Under the pieces are notes generated by a model. That model saw only the letters and a program-made list of their open reading frames with translations, was not told where the DNA came from and did no database searches. The position numbers were made by a program, and so were the translations under genes. A stretch of DNA of 36,244 bases from an uncultured Clostridia bacterium. GTDB lineage: Bacteria; Bacillota; Clostridia; TANB77; CAG-508. Below are positions 1 through 8,300 of the stretch, one piece after another (position 1 is the first letter of the stretch; each line of letters opens with the position of its first letter). The DNA lies in NCBI GenBank assembly GCA_904420285.1, contig CAJFUM010000074.1, forward strand, positions 1 to 36,244, in the 5' to 3' direction.

Positions 1-2
1 CA

Positions 3-1904
3 TGTACAATAGAAAATTTAGAAGCACAAGCAAGTTATACAATAAAAGTAAAAGTAGAAACAAAAAATGGAGTAGCAGAAAAAGAAACAAGTACAACAAT
101 AGGAGAATTACCAGAAGGAACAATAACATTTGGACAGGTAGAATGGGTAGGAGATGGAACAGCAAGTGTAGTGATAAATACAAGTGAAGAAGGATACCAA
201 TTACAATATCAAAAAAATGGAATAGAAGGACAATGGACAACAATAGGAAGTGGAGAGAAAATAACAGGATTAGTGCATAATGATACAGTATATGGTAGAT
301 TATTTGACGGAACAAATGGAACAAAAGATGAAGCAAGTGTAAGTATAAAAGATGAAGTAGACCCAGTAGTAACAGTAAGTCCAGGAGGAACAACAACAAA
401 TAGTATAACAGTAAGTGTATCAGCAATAGATAATGAAAGTGGAATGAAAGATAACCCAACATATAACTATTATATAAAGAAAATAAGTGAAGATGATAGT
501 AGTTATGCATTAAAGGGAAATACATTAACAGAAACAAGCTATACATTTACAGGATTAACTCAAGAGACGAGTTATGATGTGAAGGTAGAAGTAACAGGAG
601 ATAAAGCAGGAAGAACAGGAGCAGGAGTATTAGGAAATCAAGTTACAACAAAAGTAGGAGGAGCAGATGGGGGGCTAGTAACAGGAAATATCTTAGCAAG
701 TAGTCCAACATGGAGTGGTGGAACAGCAAGCATTACACTAACAACAGATACAGGAATGCAAATACAATACCAAGTAAATGGAATAACAGAAGGAAGCTGG
801 ACAACAGCATCAACCGGAGTAACAGTAAGTGGTCTACATCATAATGATACAGTATATGCAAGATTATTCGATGGAGTAAATGCTGGAGATTATGGTAGCG
901 TAAGCATAATAGATAATACACCACCATCAGTTGATATAAGTACAAGTAATTTGACATATAATAGTGTAACATTAAATGTAACAGCAAGTGATAGTGAAAG
1001 TGGCTTGGCAACAAGTGGAACATACACATATTATTTAGACAATGAACAAAAAGCATCAAATACAACAAATAGCTATACCTATATGGACTTAACAGGAGGT
1101 ATATCATATACATTAAAAGTAGTAGTAAAAGATAATGCAGGAAAAACAACAGAAAAGAGTACAACAATAACAACGGAAAAAGAAATAATATTAGAAAACA
1201 CATCATATGTAGGATATTATGCAGATGTAGATGGAAATGGAAGCGTAGATGGAGTAATATATGCAGATCTAGCAATAGGAGGAAGTGGAATTTGGAATCT
1301 AGTAGAAAATAGTACTTATGACAGAACTGGAACATATACAATACCGAAAGGAAGTAATTTTAAGAAGTACGAAATAAGTAAGAAGAACTATACAGATGAT
1401 TTTGGAACAAAAGATGTAATAAAACTATCAAATACAAGTGGAAATGAAAGATTTTATATAATGGCACTGGAAGATGTAGATTCAAGTTATCATCATTGGT
1501 ATAATGCAGCAACTGGCAATATGAGTGATTATACAACTGCAACATCAACATCATTTGGAAGAGGAAAGCAGAATACCATAAAGATGATAGCAAAATGGAA
1601 CTCTAGTAGTTATGGAGAACAAAATTCTGGCAGTCACGCAGATGTATGGGGGCTAAGTACAGTACAGAGTAAAATAAATACAGATCCTGCATGGTACGTA
1701 CCATCAAGAGAAGAATGGGCAGCATTTGGAGGAGAATTAGGAATTACAAAAACTAATTATGCTAATAAAGGACTTATGAGGGATTACTGGTCATCGTCGC
1801 AGGGTACTACTAGCTTTGTATGGGGCATTCAGTTAAGATCAGGTTATATATACTACAGTGATGTGGTTAATAGCATGTATGTCCGCCTGGGCACGACTTT
1901 CTAA
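3..1904 (+). CDS. Fibronectin-III surface protein with C-type-lectin-like C terminus (5' partial); candidate DGR variable protein
   Basis: The frame is open from the left edge, so the start lies outside; 633 residues are visible (numbered from nt 3). The body has two repeated units, each with a short 'HNDTVY.RLFDG' beta motif followed by an FN3-like module (about residues 120-215 and 305-395). A DVDGNGSVDG calcium-loop-like motif lies near residue 408. The last ~200 residues resemble the DUF1566/FGE-type C-type-lectin fold: RGKQNT, then WYVPSREEWAAFGGELG, then YWSSS and a terminal YVRLGTTF. The body is extremely adenine-rich (39 A of 60 nt at 1141-1200), but the last 117 coding bases hold only 27 A and end in a GC-rich stretch. 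This fold and composition are typical of DGR variable proteins. Binding to a ligand at the cell surface is inferred; the N-terminal signal and any anchor are not visible. Confidence 0.8.
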   Translation, partial: CTIENLEAQASYTIKVKVETKNGVAEKETSTTIGELPEGTITFGQVEWVGDGTASVVINTSEEGYQLQYQKNGIEGQWTTIGSGEKITGLVHNDTVYGRLFDGTNGTKDEASVSIKDEVDPVVTVSPGGTTTNSITVSVSAIDNESGMKDNPTYNYYIKKISEDDSSYALKGNTLTETSYTFTGLTQETSYDVKVEVTGDKAGRTGAGVLGNQVTTKVGGADGGLVTGNILASSPTWSGGTASITLTTDTGMQIQYQVNGITEGSWTTASTGVTVSGLHHNDTVYARLFDGVNAGDYGSVSIIDNTPPSVDISTSNLTYNSVTLNVTASDSESGLATSGTYTYYLDNEQKASNTTNSYTYMDLTGGISYTLKVVVKDNAGKTTEKSTTITTEKEIILENTSYVGYYADVDGNGSVDGVIYADLAIGGSGIWNLVENSTYDRTGTYTIPKGSNFKKYEISKKNYTDDFGTKDVIKLSNTSGNERFYIMALEDVDSSYHHWYNAATGNMSDYTTATSTSFGRGKQNTIKMIAKWNSSSYGEQNSGSHADVWGLSTVQSKINTDPAWYVPSREEWAAFGGELGITKTNYANKGLMRDYWSSSQGTTSFVWGIQLRSGYIYYSDVVNSMYVRLGTTF

Positions 1905-1951
1905 TTTTGTAAAAAATTAGAAACGAAAAAATGCGTTATGTAAATAACGCA
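1898..1951 (+). other. Two consecutive stem-loops with GTAA loops at the 3' end of the first gene
   Basis: The first hairpin has an 11-bp perfect stem, TTTCTAATTTT (1898-1908) against 1913-1923, with loop GTAA; it spans the stop codon. The second has an 8-bp stem, TGCGTTAT (1932-1939) against 1944-1951, again with loop GTAA. They are distinct from the terminator that follows. In the Bordetella phage DGR a short stem with a 4-nt loop just after the variable region stimulates homing, so the placement is suggestive. They may instead protect the 3' end of the mRNA. Confidence 0.6.
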
Positions 1952-1954
1952 CAT

Positions 1955-1995
1955 AAAACAAGCACAAGACACAATATCAGTCTTGTGCTTGTTTT
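1955..1995 (+). terminator. Rho-independent terminator
   Basis: Perfect 16-bp stem, AAAACAAGCACAAGAC (1955-1970) against 1980-1995, with a 9-nt loop; the right arm ends in TTTT. It closes the surface-protein transcript. Confidence 0.85.
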
Positions 1996-2021
1996 GTGTT
2001 ATGTTACATCAGCTCTTCCTC

Positions 2022-2050
2022 TTGGCAAAAAGCCTTTATTGTGATAAAAT
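2022..2050 (+). promoter_or_regulatory. Sigma-A-type promoter for exoA
   Basis: TTGGCA (2022-2027), 17-bp spacer, TAAAAT (2045-2050). It lies between the upstream terminator and the exoA ribosome binding site. Confidence 0.6.
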
Positions 2051-2063
2051 CATCTAAAAAGTA

Positions 2064-2110
2064 AAGGAAAGGAGAGTAAAGTTAATATAAAGTAACTTTA
2101 CAAAAAATAT
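2064..2110 (+). promoter_or_regulatory. exoA translation start region: Shine-Dalgarno, 9-bp hairpin, then ATG
   Basis: The purine-rich Shine-Dalgarno (GGAAAGGAGAG, 2066-2076) is about 35 nt from the only usable start. Between them lies a perfect inverted repeat GTAAAGTTA (2076-2084) / TAACTTTAC (2093-2101) with an 8-nt loop. An in-frame TAA at 2093 excludes an earlier start. Folding would leave only the 9 nt 2102-2110 between hairpin and ATG, restoring normal spacing. Confidence 0.55.
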
Positions 2111-2878
2111 ATGAAACTAATATCATGGAATGTAAATGGCCTAAGAGCAGTTATAAATAAAGGATTTGTGGATTTTTTTAATAAAATAGATGCAGATATA
2201 TTTTGCATACAAGAAACAAAAATGCAAGAGGATCAAATTAATGATGAAATAAAAAATATATTTAAAGAATATAATGAATATTGGAATAGTGCAGAAAAAA
2301 AGGGATATGCTGGAACAGCTATTTTTTCTAAAGAGAAGCCAATTAATGTTACATATGGAATAGGAATAGAAGAACATGATAAAGAAGGTAGAGTAATAAC
2401 TTTAGAATTTGAAAAATTTTATATGGTTAATTGTTATACTCCTAATTCAAAAAGAGAATTAGAAAGATTAGATTATAGAATGGTTTGGGAAGATGAATTT
2501 AGAAAATATTTATTGAAACTTAATGAAAATAAACCTGTTATTTTATGTGGAGATTTAAATGTGGCACATGAGGAAATAGATTTAAAAAATCCTAAAACAA
2601 ATAGAAAAAATGCAGGTTTTACAGATGAAGAAAGAAATAAAATGACAGAGCTTTTAAATGCAGGTTTTACAGATACATTTAGATTTTTATATCCTACAAA
2701 AACAGATTGTTATTCTTGGTGGTCATATATGTTTAAAGCTAGAGAAAAAAATGCGGGCTGGAGAATAGATTATTTTATAGTTTCTAAATCTATTGAGAAT
2801 AAAATAAAGGAAAGTTATATATTTTCTGAAGTATTAGGAAGTGATCATTGTCCTGTAGGATTGGAGATTGATTTATAG
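2111..2878 (+). CDS. exoA: Exodeoxyribonuclease III (AP endonuclease)
   Basis: A 255-aa protein of the ExoIII/APE1 family. It cleaves abasic sites and degrades 3' ends in base excision repair. The family motifs occur in order: [10 protein letters not shown] at the N terminus, CIQETK with the metal-binding Glu, [22 protein letters not shown] with the catalytic Asp/Asn, WRIDYFIVS and the terminal [10 protein letters not shown] with the active-site His. Length is normal for the family. The gene appears to form its own unit, with a promoter at 2022-2050 and an unusual hairpin-spaced ribosome binding site that fixes the start at 2111. The next gene has its own possible promoter. Confidence 0.95.
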   Translation: MKLISWNVNGLRAVINKGFVDFFNKIDADIFCIQETKMQEDQINDEIKNIFKEYNEYWNSAEKKGYAGTAIFSKEKPINVTYGIGIEEHDKEGRVITLEFEKFYMVNCYTPNSKRELERLDYRMVWEDEFRKYLLKLNENKPVILCGDLNVAHEEIDLKNPKTNRKNAGFTDEERNKMTELLNAGFTDTFRFLYPTKTDCYSWWSYMFKAREKNAGWRIDYFIVSKSIENKIKESYIFSEVLGSDHCPVGLEIDL

Positions 2879-2912
2879 AGTAATGTTTTAATATTTAAAA
2901 TAGATAATAAAT

Positions 2913-2941
2913 TTGTAATATAGAAAAATAAATTGTATATA
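2913..2941 (+). promoter_or_regulatory. Possible promoter for the AI-2E permease gene
   Basis: TTGTAA (2913-2918), 17-bp spacer, TATATA (2936-2941), about 50 bp before the start codon. The surroundings are very A+T-rich, so chance matches are likely. Confidence 0.35.
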
Positions 2942-2990
2942 AATTATTAGAAAAATCTTATTAGAATAAACTATATTTTATGGAGGCAAA

Positions 2991-4136
2991 ATGGAAAATA
3001 ATAAAAAGAAAATTACGAAATGGTTATACTGGTTTTTATTTGCAGTAGCAATAATCTTGGTATATAAAACATTAGATAATTTCTCTGCAATAGGAAAATG
3101 GATTAAAAATTTATTAGATGTACTTATGCCATTTTTAGTAGGTCTTTTAATAGCATATTTACTTTATATACCATGCAGAAAAGTAGAAAGTTTATATAAA
3201 AAATCAAAGAAAATAAAGTTCTTTAGAAAAAAAGCAAGAGCTCTTTCTATATTTACAGTTTATTTAATTATACTTATTATTTTAATTATATCAATTAATT
3301 ACTTACTACCAATAATATCAAACAGTATTATTGATTTGGCAAGCAATATACAAGGTTATTATAATTCTTTAATGCAAAATATTGATGATTTACCACAAGA
3401 TTCGATTTTAAAAAATGAGATAGTATTAGATATAATTGAAAGTGTAAAAAGTATAGATTTTAAACAATATATAAATATGAGTAAATTAGCAGAATATGCA
3501 AAAGGAGTAATAAATGTAGCAGGTAGAATTTTAGATTTCTTTGTGGCTATTATTGTGTCTGTATATTTATTGTTACAAAGAAAAGAGATATTGGAGTTTA
3601 TTAAAAAACTAGGTAGAGCTACTTTAAAAGATAAAACATATAATAATTTTGGAAAATATTTTAATAGAACAAATAATATATTTTTTAATTTTCTTGCAGG
3701 ACAATTAATAGATGGTATTATTATAGGTATAATAACTTCTATTGCAATGTCTATAATGGGTGTAAAATATGCTATTTTATTAGGTGTAATGATAGGTGTA
3801 TTTAATCTTATTCCATATTTTGGAGCAATAATTGCAGTAATTATTGCAGCATTAATTACATTGCTTACTGGAGGAATATGGCAAGCTATTATAATGGTTA
3901 TTGTTGTAACAATACTACAACAAATAGATGCTAATATTATAAATCCAAAAATACTAGGTAACTCTTTGAAAATAAGCCCATTGCTTGTAATATTTGCAGT
4001 TGCTGTTGGAGGAGCTTATTTTGGAGTTTGGGGAATGTTTTTATCTGTTCCTATAATTGCAGTTATTAAATTGCTATTAACAGATTATATAGAATATAAG
4101 AACAAAATTATTTCTAATGAAGGTGTCCTAAAATAA
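2991..4136 (+). CDS. AI-2E family transporter (PerM/YtvI-like permease)
   Basis: A 381-aa integral membrane protein with about eight hydrophobic segments: two or three near the N terminus, a soluble amphipathic stretch around residues 100-190, then a packed C-terminal membrane block ending in GVWGMFLSVPIIAVIK, which is characteristic of this family. A PFLVGLLIAYLLY segment near residue 50 also fits. Members export small molecules or exchange ions; the substrate cannot be told from sequence, and the AI-2 name should not be taken literally. The start is supported by GGAGG at 2982-2986, 4 nt before ATG. A long hairpin terminator follows directly. Confidence 0.88.
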   Translation: MENNKKKITKWLYWFLFAVAIILVYKTLDNFSAIGKWIKNLLDVLMPFLVGLLIAYLLYIPCRKVESLYKKSKKIKFFRKKARALSIFTVYLIILIILIISINYLLPIISNSIIDLASNIQGYYNSLMQNIDDLPQDSILKNEIVLDIIESVKSIDFKQYINMSKLAEYAKGVINVAGRILDFFVAIIVSVYLLLQRKEILEFIKKLGRATLKDKTYNNFGKYFNRTNNIFFNFLAGQLIDGIIIGIITSIAMSIMGVKYAILLGVMIGVFNLIPYFGAIIAVIIAALITLLTGGIWQAIIMVIVVTILQQIDANIINPKILGNSLKISPLLVIFAVAVGGAYFGVWGMFLSVPIIAVIKLLLTDYIEYKNKIISNEGVLK

Positions 4137-4137
4137 G

Positions 4138-4196
4138 ATTTTACCAAATAAAATGTCCAACTCAATAAGAGCTGGAATTTTTATTTGGTAAATTTT
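4138..4196 (+). terminator. Rho-independent terminator, long imperfect hairpin
   Basis: A 14-bp perfect outer stem, TTTACCAAATAAAA (4140-4153) against 4179-4192. Inner pairing of TCCA/TGGA and CTC/GAG extends the rod. TTTT follows at 4193-4196. Confidence 0.8.
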
Positions 4197-4202
4197 AAAG
4201 AG

Positions 4203-4231
4203 TTGAAACTATTATGTAAATATGATAAAAT
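4203..4231 (+). promoter_or_regulatory. Promoter of the NPCBM surface-protein gene
   Basis: TTGAAA (4203-4208), 17-bp spacer, TAAAAT (4226-4231). Transcription would begin near 4238, too close to the ATG at 4239 for a normal leader. This supports the start at 4275. Confidence 0.6.
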
Positions 4232-4274
4232 ATAATAGATGTTTTATATGAAAAATGGAGGTTTACTACAAAGT

Positions 4275-5300
4275 ATGGGAAAAATAAGAAAGATATTATT
4301 GATATTAGGAATTATAATAATGATGATTTTTGTGGCTAAAACTAATAGTTATGCAACAACATCAAATAAAACTGAAGAAAAAGAATATGTTTATTTATCA
4401 GATATACCTTATGTAAAAGATAAATCATTTGCTGGAGATGGAAAATCTATTCGTTTAGATAAAAATGATGTTAATGATTTTATAACTTTAAAGGTAAATG
4501 GCTCTGAAGCACCATTTTTAAAAGGAATATGTGCTTGGGCTACATCAGAAATTGTTTATGATTTAAGTGAATATGAATATGATTATTTTACTTCATATAT
4601 TGGTATAGATATAAGTGAACAAAGTAACTACTTTAATACTGGAGCAAAGTTTTATATTTATACATCAGATGATGGGAAAGATTGGATAGAGCAATATAAA
4701 TCAGATGTTCTTTATGGTTGGAGTGAGTCTCAATTTATAAAAATAAATATTAAAGATGTAAATTATTTAAAATTAGTTGCTGATGATAATAGTAATGATT
4801 GGTGGTCTGCTTGGTATGATGAGACTGTTTGGGCAGATGCCAAATTAATAAAAGAAGGTTATGAAGAAGATACAACAACAGTCGATTTTATTAAAACAGT
4901 AGAAGAATATGATGAAAAAATTAAAGAGCAATCAGTTGATGATGAGATAGCAGGAGAATATGAATTAATATTACTACAAAGAGAATTTGTAAAAAATGTA
5001 GGATATGATATATTACAACAATTTGTGAAATATAGTGATGATTATTATAATGCTATATCTTGGCTAATGAATGATGTAGATAATCTTCGCCTTTATATAA
5101 TTGGAGGAAAGCCAGATGGGACTTATTTAGAATCACTAAAAATTCTTTCACAATTATATAGTACATATAAAGAAGATTTAAATAATGAAGAAATAACAGA
5201 AAATGGAACAGTTTTAAAGGATTTATACCGTAGAATGATGATTACATTATCATTAACGCATTCAACTAAATGTCGGTTTATGGGCTGGTGGAGTAACTAA
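4275..5300 (+). CDS. NPCBM-domain surface protein, N-terminal fragment (frameshifted gene)
   Basis: Start 4275 is chosen over in-frame ATGs at 4239 and 4248 because GGAGG lies at 4257-4261 and the predicted transcript begins near 4238. From there the protein has a clean signal peptide (KIRK, then a hydrophobic core, cleavage near SYA, about residue 27). An NPCBM/NEW2 carbohydrate-binding beta-sandwich follows at about 37-200, with the pattern SYIGID, FYIYTSDDGKDW and YLKLVADD. An acidic helical segment comes next. The frame stops at 5300, but coherent sequence continues in the +1 frame from nt 5272 (VGLWAGGVTNNPDDPNNS). An extra T at 5271 therefore splits one gene of about 1,290 codons. Either a sequencing error or a recent mutation would explain it. 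Confidence 0.8.
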   Translation: MGKIRKILLILGIIIMMIFVAKTNSYATTSNKTEEKEYVYLSDIPYVKDKSFAGDGKSIRLDKNDVNDFITLKVNGSEAPFLKGICAWATSEIVYDLSEYEYDYFTSYIGIDISEQSNYFNTGAKFYIYTSDDGKDWIEQYKSDVLYGWSESQFIKINIKDVNYLKLVADDNSNDWWSAWYDETVWADAKLIKEGYEEDTTTVDFIKTVEEYDEKIKEQSVDDEIAGEYELILLQREFVKNVGYDILQQFVKYSDDYYNAISWLMNDVDNLRLYIIGGKPDGTYLESLKILSQLYSTYKEDLNNEEITENGTVLKDLYRRMMITLSLTHSTKCRFMGWWSN

Positions 5301-5358
5301 TAATCCAGATGACCCAAACAATTCTAATGCAACAGTCCGTTATGAAATTTATAAAACA

Positions 5359-8151
5359 ATGCATAAAGAAGGCTTATTAGAAGATAAGATATTTGAATCT
5401 TTAAATGTTGAAGAAATGCGTTTTGTTATGAATAATATTATAGATGACGAAGAAATTGAATGGTTAAATGAATATACAACAGAAAAAAATAGTAGAAATC
5501 CATATAGCTATATTAATTATACTTTTGGTTATGATTATTCTAGGAGCCAGTATTATGATCCTGCAAATTATGATAAATGGAATAGCAAATATAATTTATC
5601 AAAGTATGATATAACATACCAAAAAGGTTATCCTAAATTATGGATTGTATTTGAAGAAGGTGGAGTGTGTGGTGCACTTTCAAAAACAGGTTCAAATATT
5701 TGGGGATCTTATGGTGTGCCTTCAAGTGTTGTAAGTCAACCGGGACATGCTGCCTACATATATTATTCTTTAGACAATAATGGAAATGGAGTTTGGAATT
5801 TATATAATGATATTTCTGGTTGGCAACAATCTGGTAAAACAGAAAAATTATCAATTAGAATGCCAAATGGTTGGGGGAATGGTAGTTATGCAAGTACATA
5901 TCCTGTACCATATATTTTGCTAGCACAAGGAGCTTTAAACGATTTTGAAAATTATGAAGAATCTGAGGAAATACTATTACTTGCTAATACATATAAAGAT
6001 AATGAAGAAGAATTATATAAAATATATAGAAGAGCTATTGAAGTACAACCACTTAATTTTGATGCATGGTATGGATTAGTAAATTTATATAAAGCTGATA
6101 ATACAAAAACAGACGAAGAAAACTACATGCTTGCACAAGAAATAGCTACTGCTTTAAAGTATTATCCACTGCCAATGTATGATTTGTTAAAATTAATAGA
6201 GCCAACAATAGAATCTAATGAATATACTGTAGCATTTAACTTATTGTTAACAAAAACATTAACAGAGGGAACACAAGCTACAAACAATGATACTATACAA
6301 CAAGCTGCAGTACGTTCAGTTGCAAATTACTTGTTAGGAAATATAGATACAGAGCTTGCTACTTTCTCATTTGACGGAGAAAACGCAGGAGCAATTGTTC
6401 TTGGTAGTAGATTTGATGGAGTAGGTGTTACTTGGGAATATAGTTTAGATAATAAAGCAACATGGATTCAAACAGAAGAACATAAATTACAATTATCTGA
6501 GCAACAAATAGCAAGTATTACAGCTGAAAATGATATTTTAATTCATATAGTAGGGGCTGATTATGAAGATGAAAATATTTATAGGATAGATATTAGTAAA
6601 GGAAATACTCCAAAAAATCTTTATAATAATGACTTAGAAAATAAAGTGATTGGTGCTACTAATATTATGGAATGGAAATATGATGAAAATGATAATTGGA
6701 CATCTTTTGCAGATAAACTTCCAGACTTAACAGGAAATAAAACAGTTATTGTAAGGAATGGAGCTACAGGATTGCACTTACCTAGTGATACATTAACATA
6801 TAGTTTTACAGAAGATAACCAATTAGATACACAAAAATATATTTCTATTGATAATTTATCTATTTACAAAGTATCAAGTGAAGAACCAGGCCATGACGCT
6901 GAGGCACAAAATGCAATTGATGGTAATATTAATACAATATGGCATAGTAACTGGAATGGAAATGATTCAGAAAGATATATTATAATAAAATTAGATGAAC
7001 CAATGTATTTATCTGCATTACAATATGTGCCAAGACAAAGTGGAAGTAATGGCAGAATTAAAAATGGACAAATACTTGTAAGTATGGATGGGGAAAGTTG
7101 GACAGAAGCAGCTACTATAACAAATTGGGCAAATAATGCTGAACCTAAAACAGTCGCATTTAATGAATCTGTAAAATCTCAATATGTAAAATTAGTTGCA
7201 ACTCAAAATTATGGAGATGGTAGAAACTTTATTACAGCATCAATGATTAATTTGTTTGAAGATATAACTAAAAATACTAAACCAACTGCTGAAATAGAAT
7301 ATAACATAAATGAATTAACAAATTCAGATGTTATAGCTAAATTAGTTAATCAAAGTACTGATATAACAATTACTAACAATGAAGGTAAAGATACTTACAC
7401 ATTTGTAGAAAATGGCGAATTTACTTTTGAATTTATTGATAAAAATGGGAATAAGGGATCTGCAACTGCAGTTGTAAATTGGATAGACAAAACACCACCT
7501 ACAGCCACAATTTCTTATGACATTACAGAAGAAACAAGTGGACCTGTAACAGCAAAATTATCTGATTTTAGTGAAAAGGTAACAATTACTAATAATGCAG
7601 GAAGTGATACTTATACTTTTACAGAAAATGGTACATTTAAATTTGAATTTGTAGATGAAGCTGGAAATATGGGAACAGCAATTGCGACAGTTAACTGGAT
7701 TAAAGAAGAAAGCGAAACACCAGATCCAGGGGAAGGAGAAAATCCGGACGATACACCAGACCCAGGGGAAGGAGAAAATCCAGATGATACACCAGACCCA
7801 GGAGAAGGAGAAAATCCAGGTGAAACACCAGACCCAGGAGAAGGAGAGAATCCAGATGAAACACCAGATCCGGGAGAGGGAGAAAATCCAGACGATACAC
7901 CAGATCCAGGAGAAGGAGAAAATCCAGGTGAAACACCAGACCCGGGAGAAGAAGAAAATCCAGATGGAGCAATAGATTCAGACCAAAGTCAAACATCAGA
8001 TATAAATGATTCAGATACTACTATAGCACCAGGAAAAATACCTCAAACAGGAATTAATAATATTATATTAATAGTAATATTAGGAGTAAGTATTATAGCA
8101 ATAATTATTTATATAAGAATGAGAGCAATGGGTAAAAACAAAAAACGTTAA
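5359..8151 (+). CDS. Sortase-anchored surface protein, C-terminal fragment (frameshifted; Cys/His domain, F5/8C, Ig-like, proline-rich stalk)
   Basis: 5359 is only the first ATG; continuous coding runs back to about 5272, joining the preceding gene. In fragment numbering, a possible papain/transglutaminase-like unit has GGVCGALS (Cys104), QPGHAA (His130) and WNLYND (Asn/Asp 147-151). A helical, TPR-like stretch lies near 200-290. An F5/8-type-C (discoidin) domain spans about 495-632, with AQNAIDGNINTIWHS. Two Ig-like repeats cover about 637-784, then a stalk of seven 12-residue PDPGEGENP-type units. The C terminus has IPQTG at 894-898, a hydrophobic helix and a basic tail: a sortase sorting signal. 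With the upstream fragment this reads as a carbohydrate-binding wall-anchored protein. Enzymatic activity of the Cys/His unit is inferred only. Confidence 0.82.
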   Translation: MHKEGLLEDKIFESLNVEEMRFVMNNIIDDEEIEWLNEYTTEKNSRNPYSYINYTFGYDYSRSQYYDPANYDKWNSKYNLSKYDITYQKGYPKLWIVFEEGGVCGALSKTGSNIWGSYGVPSSVVSQPGHAAYIYYSLDNNGNGVWNLYNDISGWQQSGKTEKLSIRMPNGWGNGSYASTYPVPYILLAQGALNDFENYEESEEILLLANTYKDNEEELYKIYRRAIEVQPLNFDAWYGLVNLYKADNTKTDEENYMLAQEIATALKYYPLPMYDLLKLIEPTIESNEYTVAFNLLLTKTLTEGTQATNNDTIQQAAVRSVANYLLGNIDTELATFSFDGENAGAIVLGSRFDGVGVTWEYSLDNKATWIQTEEHKLQLSEQQIASITAENDILIHIVGADYEDENIYRIDISKGNTPKNLYNNDLENKVIGATNIMEWKYDENDNWTSFADKLPDLTGNKTVIVRNGATGLHLPSDTLTYSFTEDNQLDTQKYISIDNLSIYKVSSEEPGHDAEAQNAIDGNINTIWHSNWNGNDSERYIIIKLDEPMYLSALQYVPRQSGSNGRIKNGQILVSMDGESWTEAATITNWANNAEPKTVAFNESVKSQYVKLVATQNYGDGRNFITASMINLFEDITKNTKPTAEIEYNINELTNSDVIAKLVNQSTDITITNNEGKDTYTFVENGEFTFEFIDKNGNKGSATAVVNWIDKTPPTATISYDITEETSGPVTAKLSDFSEKVTITNNAGSDTYTFTENGTFKFEFVDEAGNMGTAIATVNWIKEESETPDPGEGENPDDTPDPGEGENPDDTPDPGEGENPGETPDPGEGENPDETPDPGEGENPDDTPDPGEGENPGETPDPGEEENPDGAIDSDQSQTSDINDSDTTIAPGKIPQTGINNIILIVILGVSIIAIIIYIRMRAMGKNKKR
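7717..7968 (+). repeat. Seven tandem 36-bp repeats encoding TPDPGEGENPxx
   Basis: Seven in-frame 12-residue units begin at 7717, varying mainly in the last two residues (DD, GE, DE, DG). The last unit has EEEN in place of GEGEN-type spacing. They form an acidic, proline-rich wall-spanning stalk. The near-identical 36-bp units are prone to copy-number change and assembly collapse. Confidence 0.92.
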
Positions 8152-8245
8152 GAAGTAATATAATTTTAAATTCGATAAAATAATTTTTTAGTATGATACT
8201 TGCATAAAAATTCTATTATAGAAATTATAAAAGAATATAATTGAG

Positions 8246-8300
8246 AAAACTTTCTTTTTTGAAAATAATATAATTATATTATACAAAAAGGAGAGTTTTT
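8246..8300 (+). terminator. Probable terminator after the surface-protein gene
   Basis: A 14-pair stem, 8246-8259 against 8286-8299, with two G-U pairs. The 26-nt loop contains the palindrome TAATATAATTATATTA. The right arm ends in TTTT. AAAGGAGAG in the right arm looks like a Shine-Dalgarno, but no start codon follows at a usable distance. The rest of 8152-8420 is A+T-rich with no gene. Confidence 0.5.

Noticed and set aside
2..187. 61-aa ORF at the left edge
   Set aside because: It overlaps the surface-protein frame that is open from nt 3; its Asn/Arg/Ser-rich product is the usual shadow of an A-rich repeat gene.
733..1593. Long minus-strand ORFs opposite the first gene
   Set aside because: Leu/His-rich low-complexity translations caused by the A-rich repetitive coding strand; no ribosome site and no family match.
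7655..7996. ORFs on both strands across the 36-bp repeats
   Set aside because: Periodic peptides (HQTQEKEKIQ-type, LDFLLLLGLV-type) arise from the tandem repeat in other frames.
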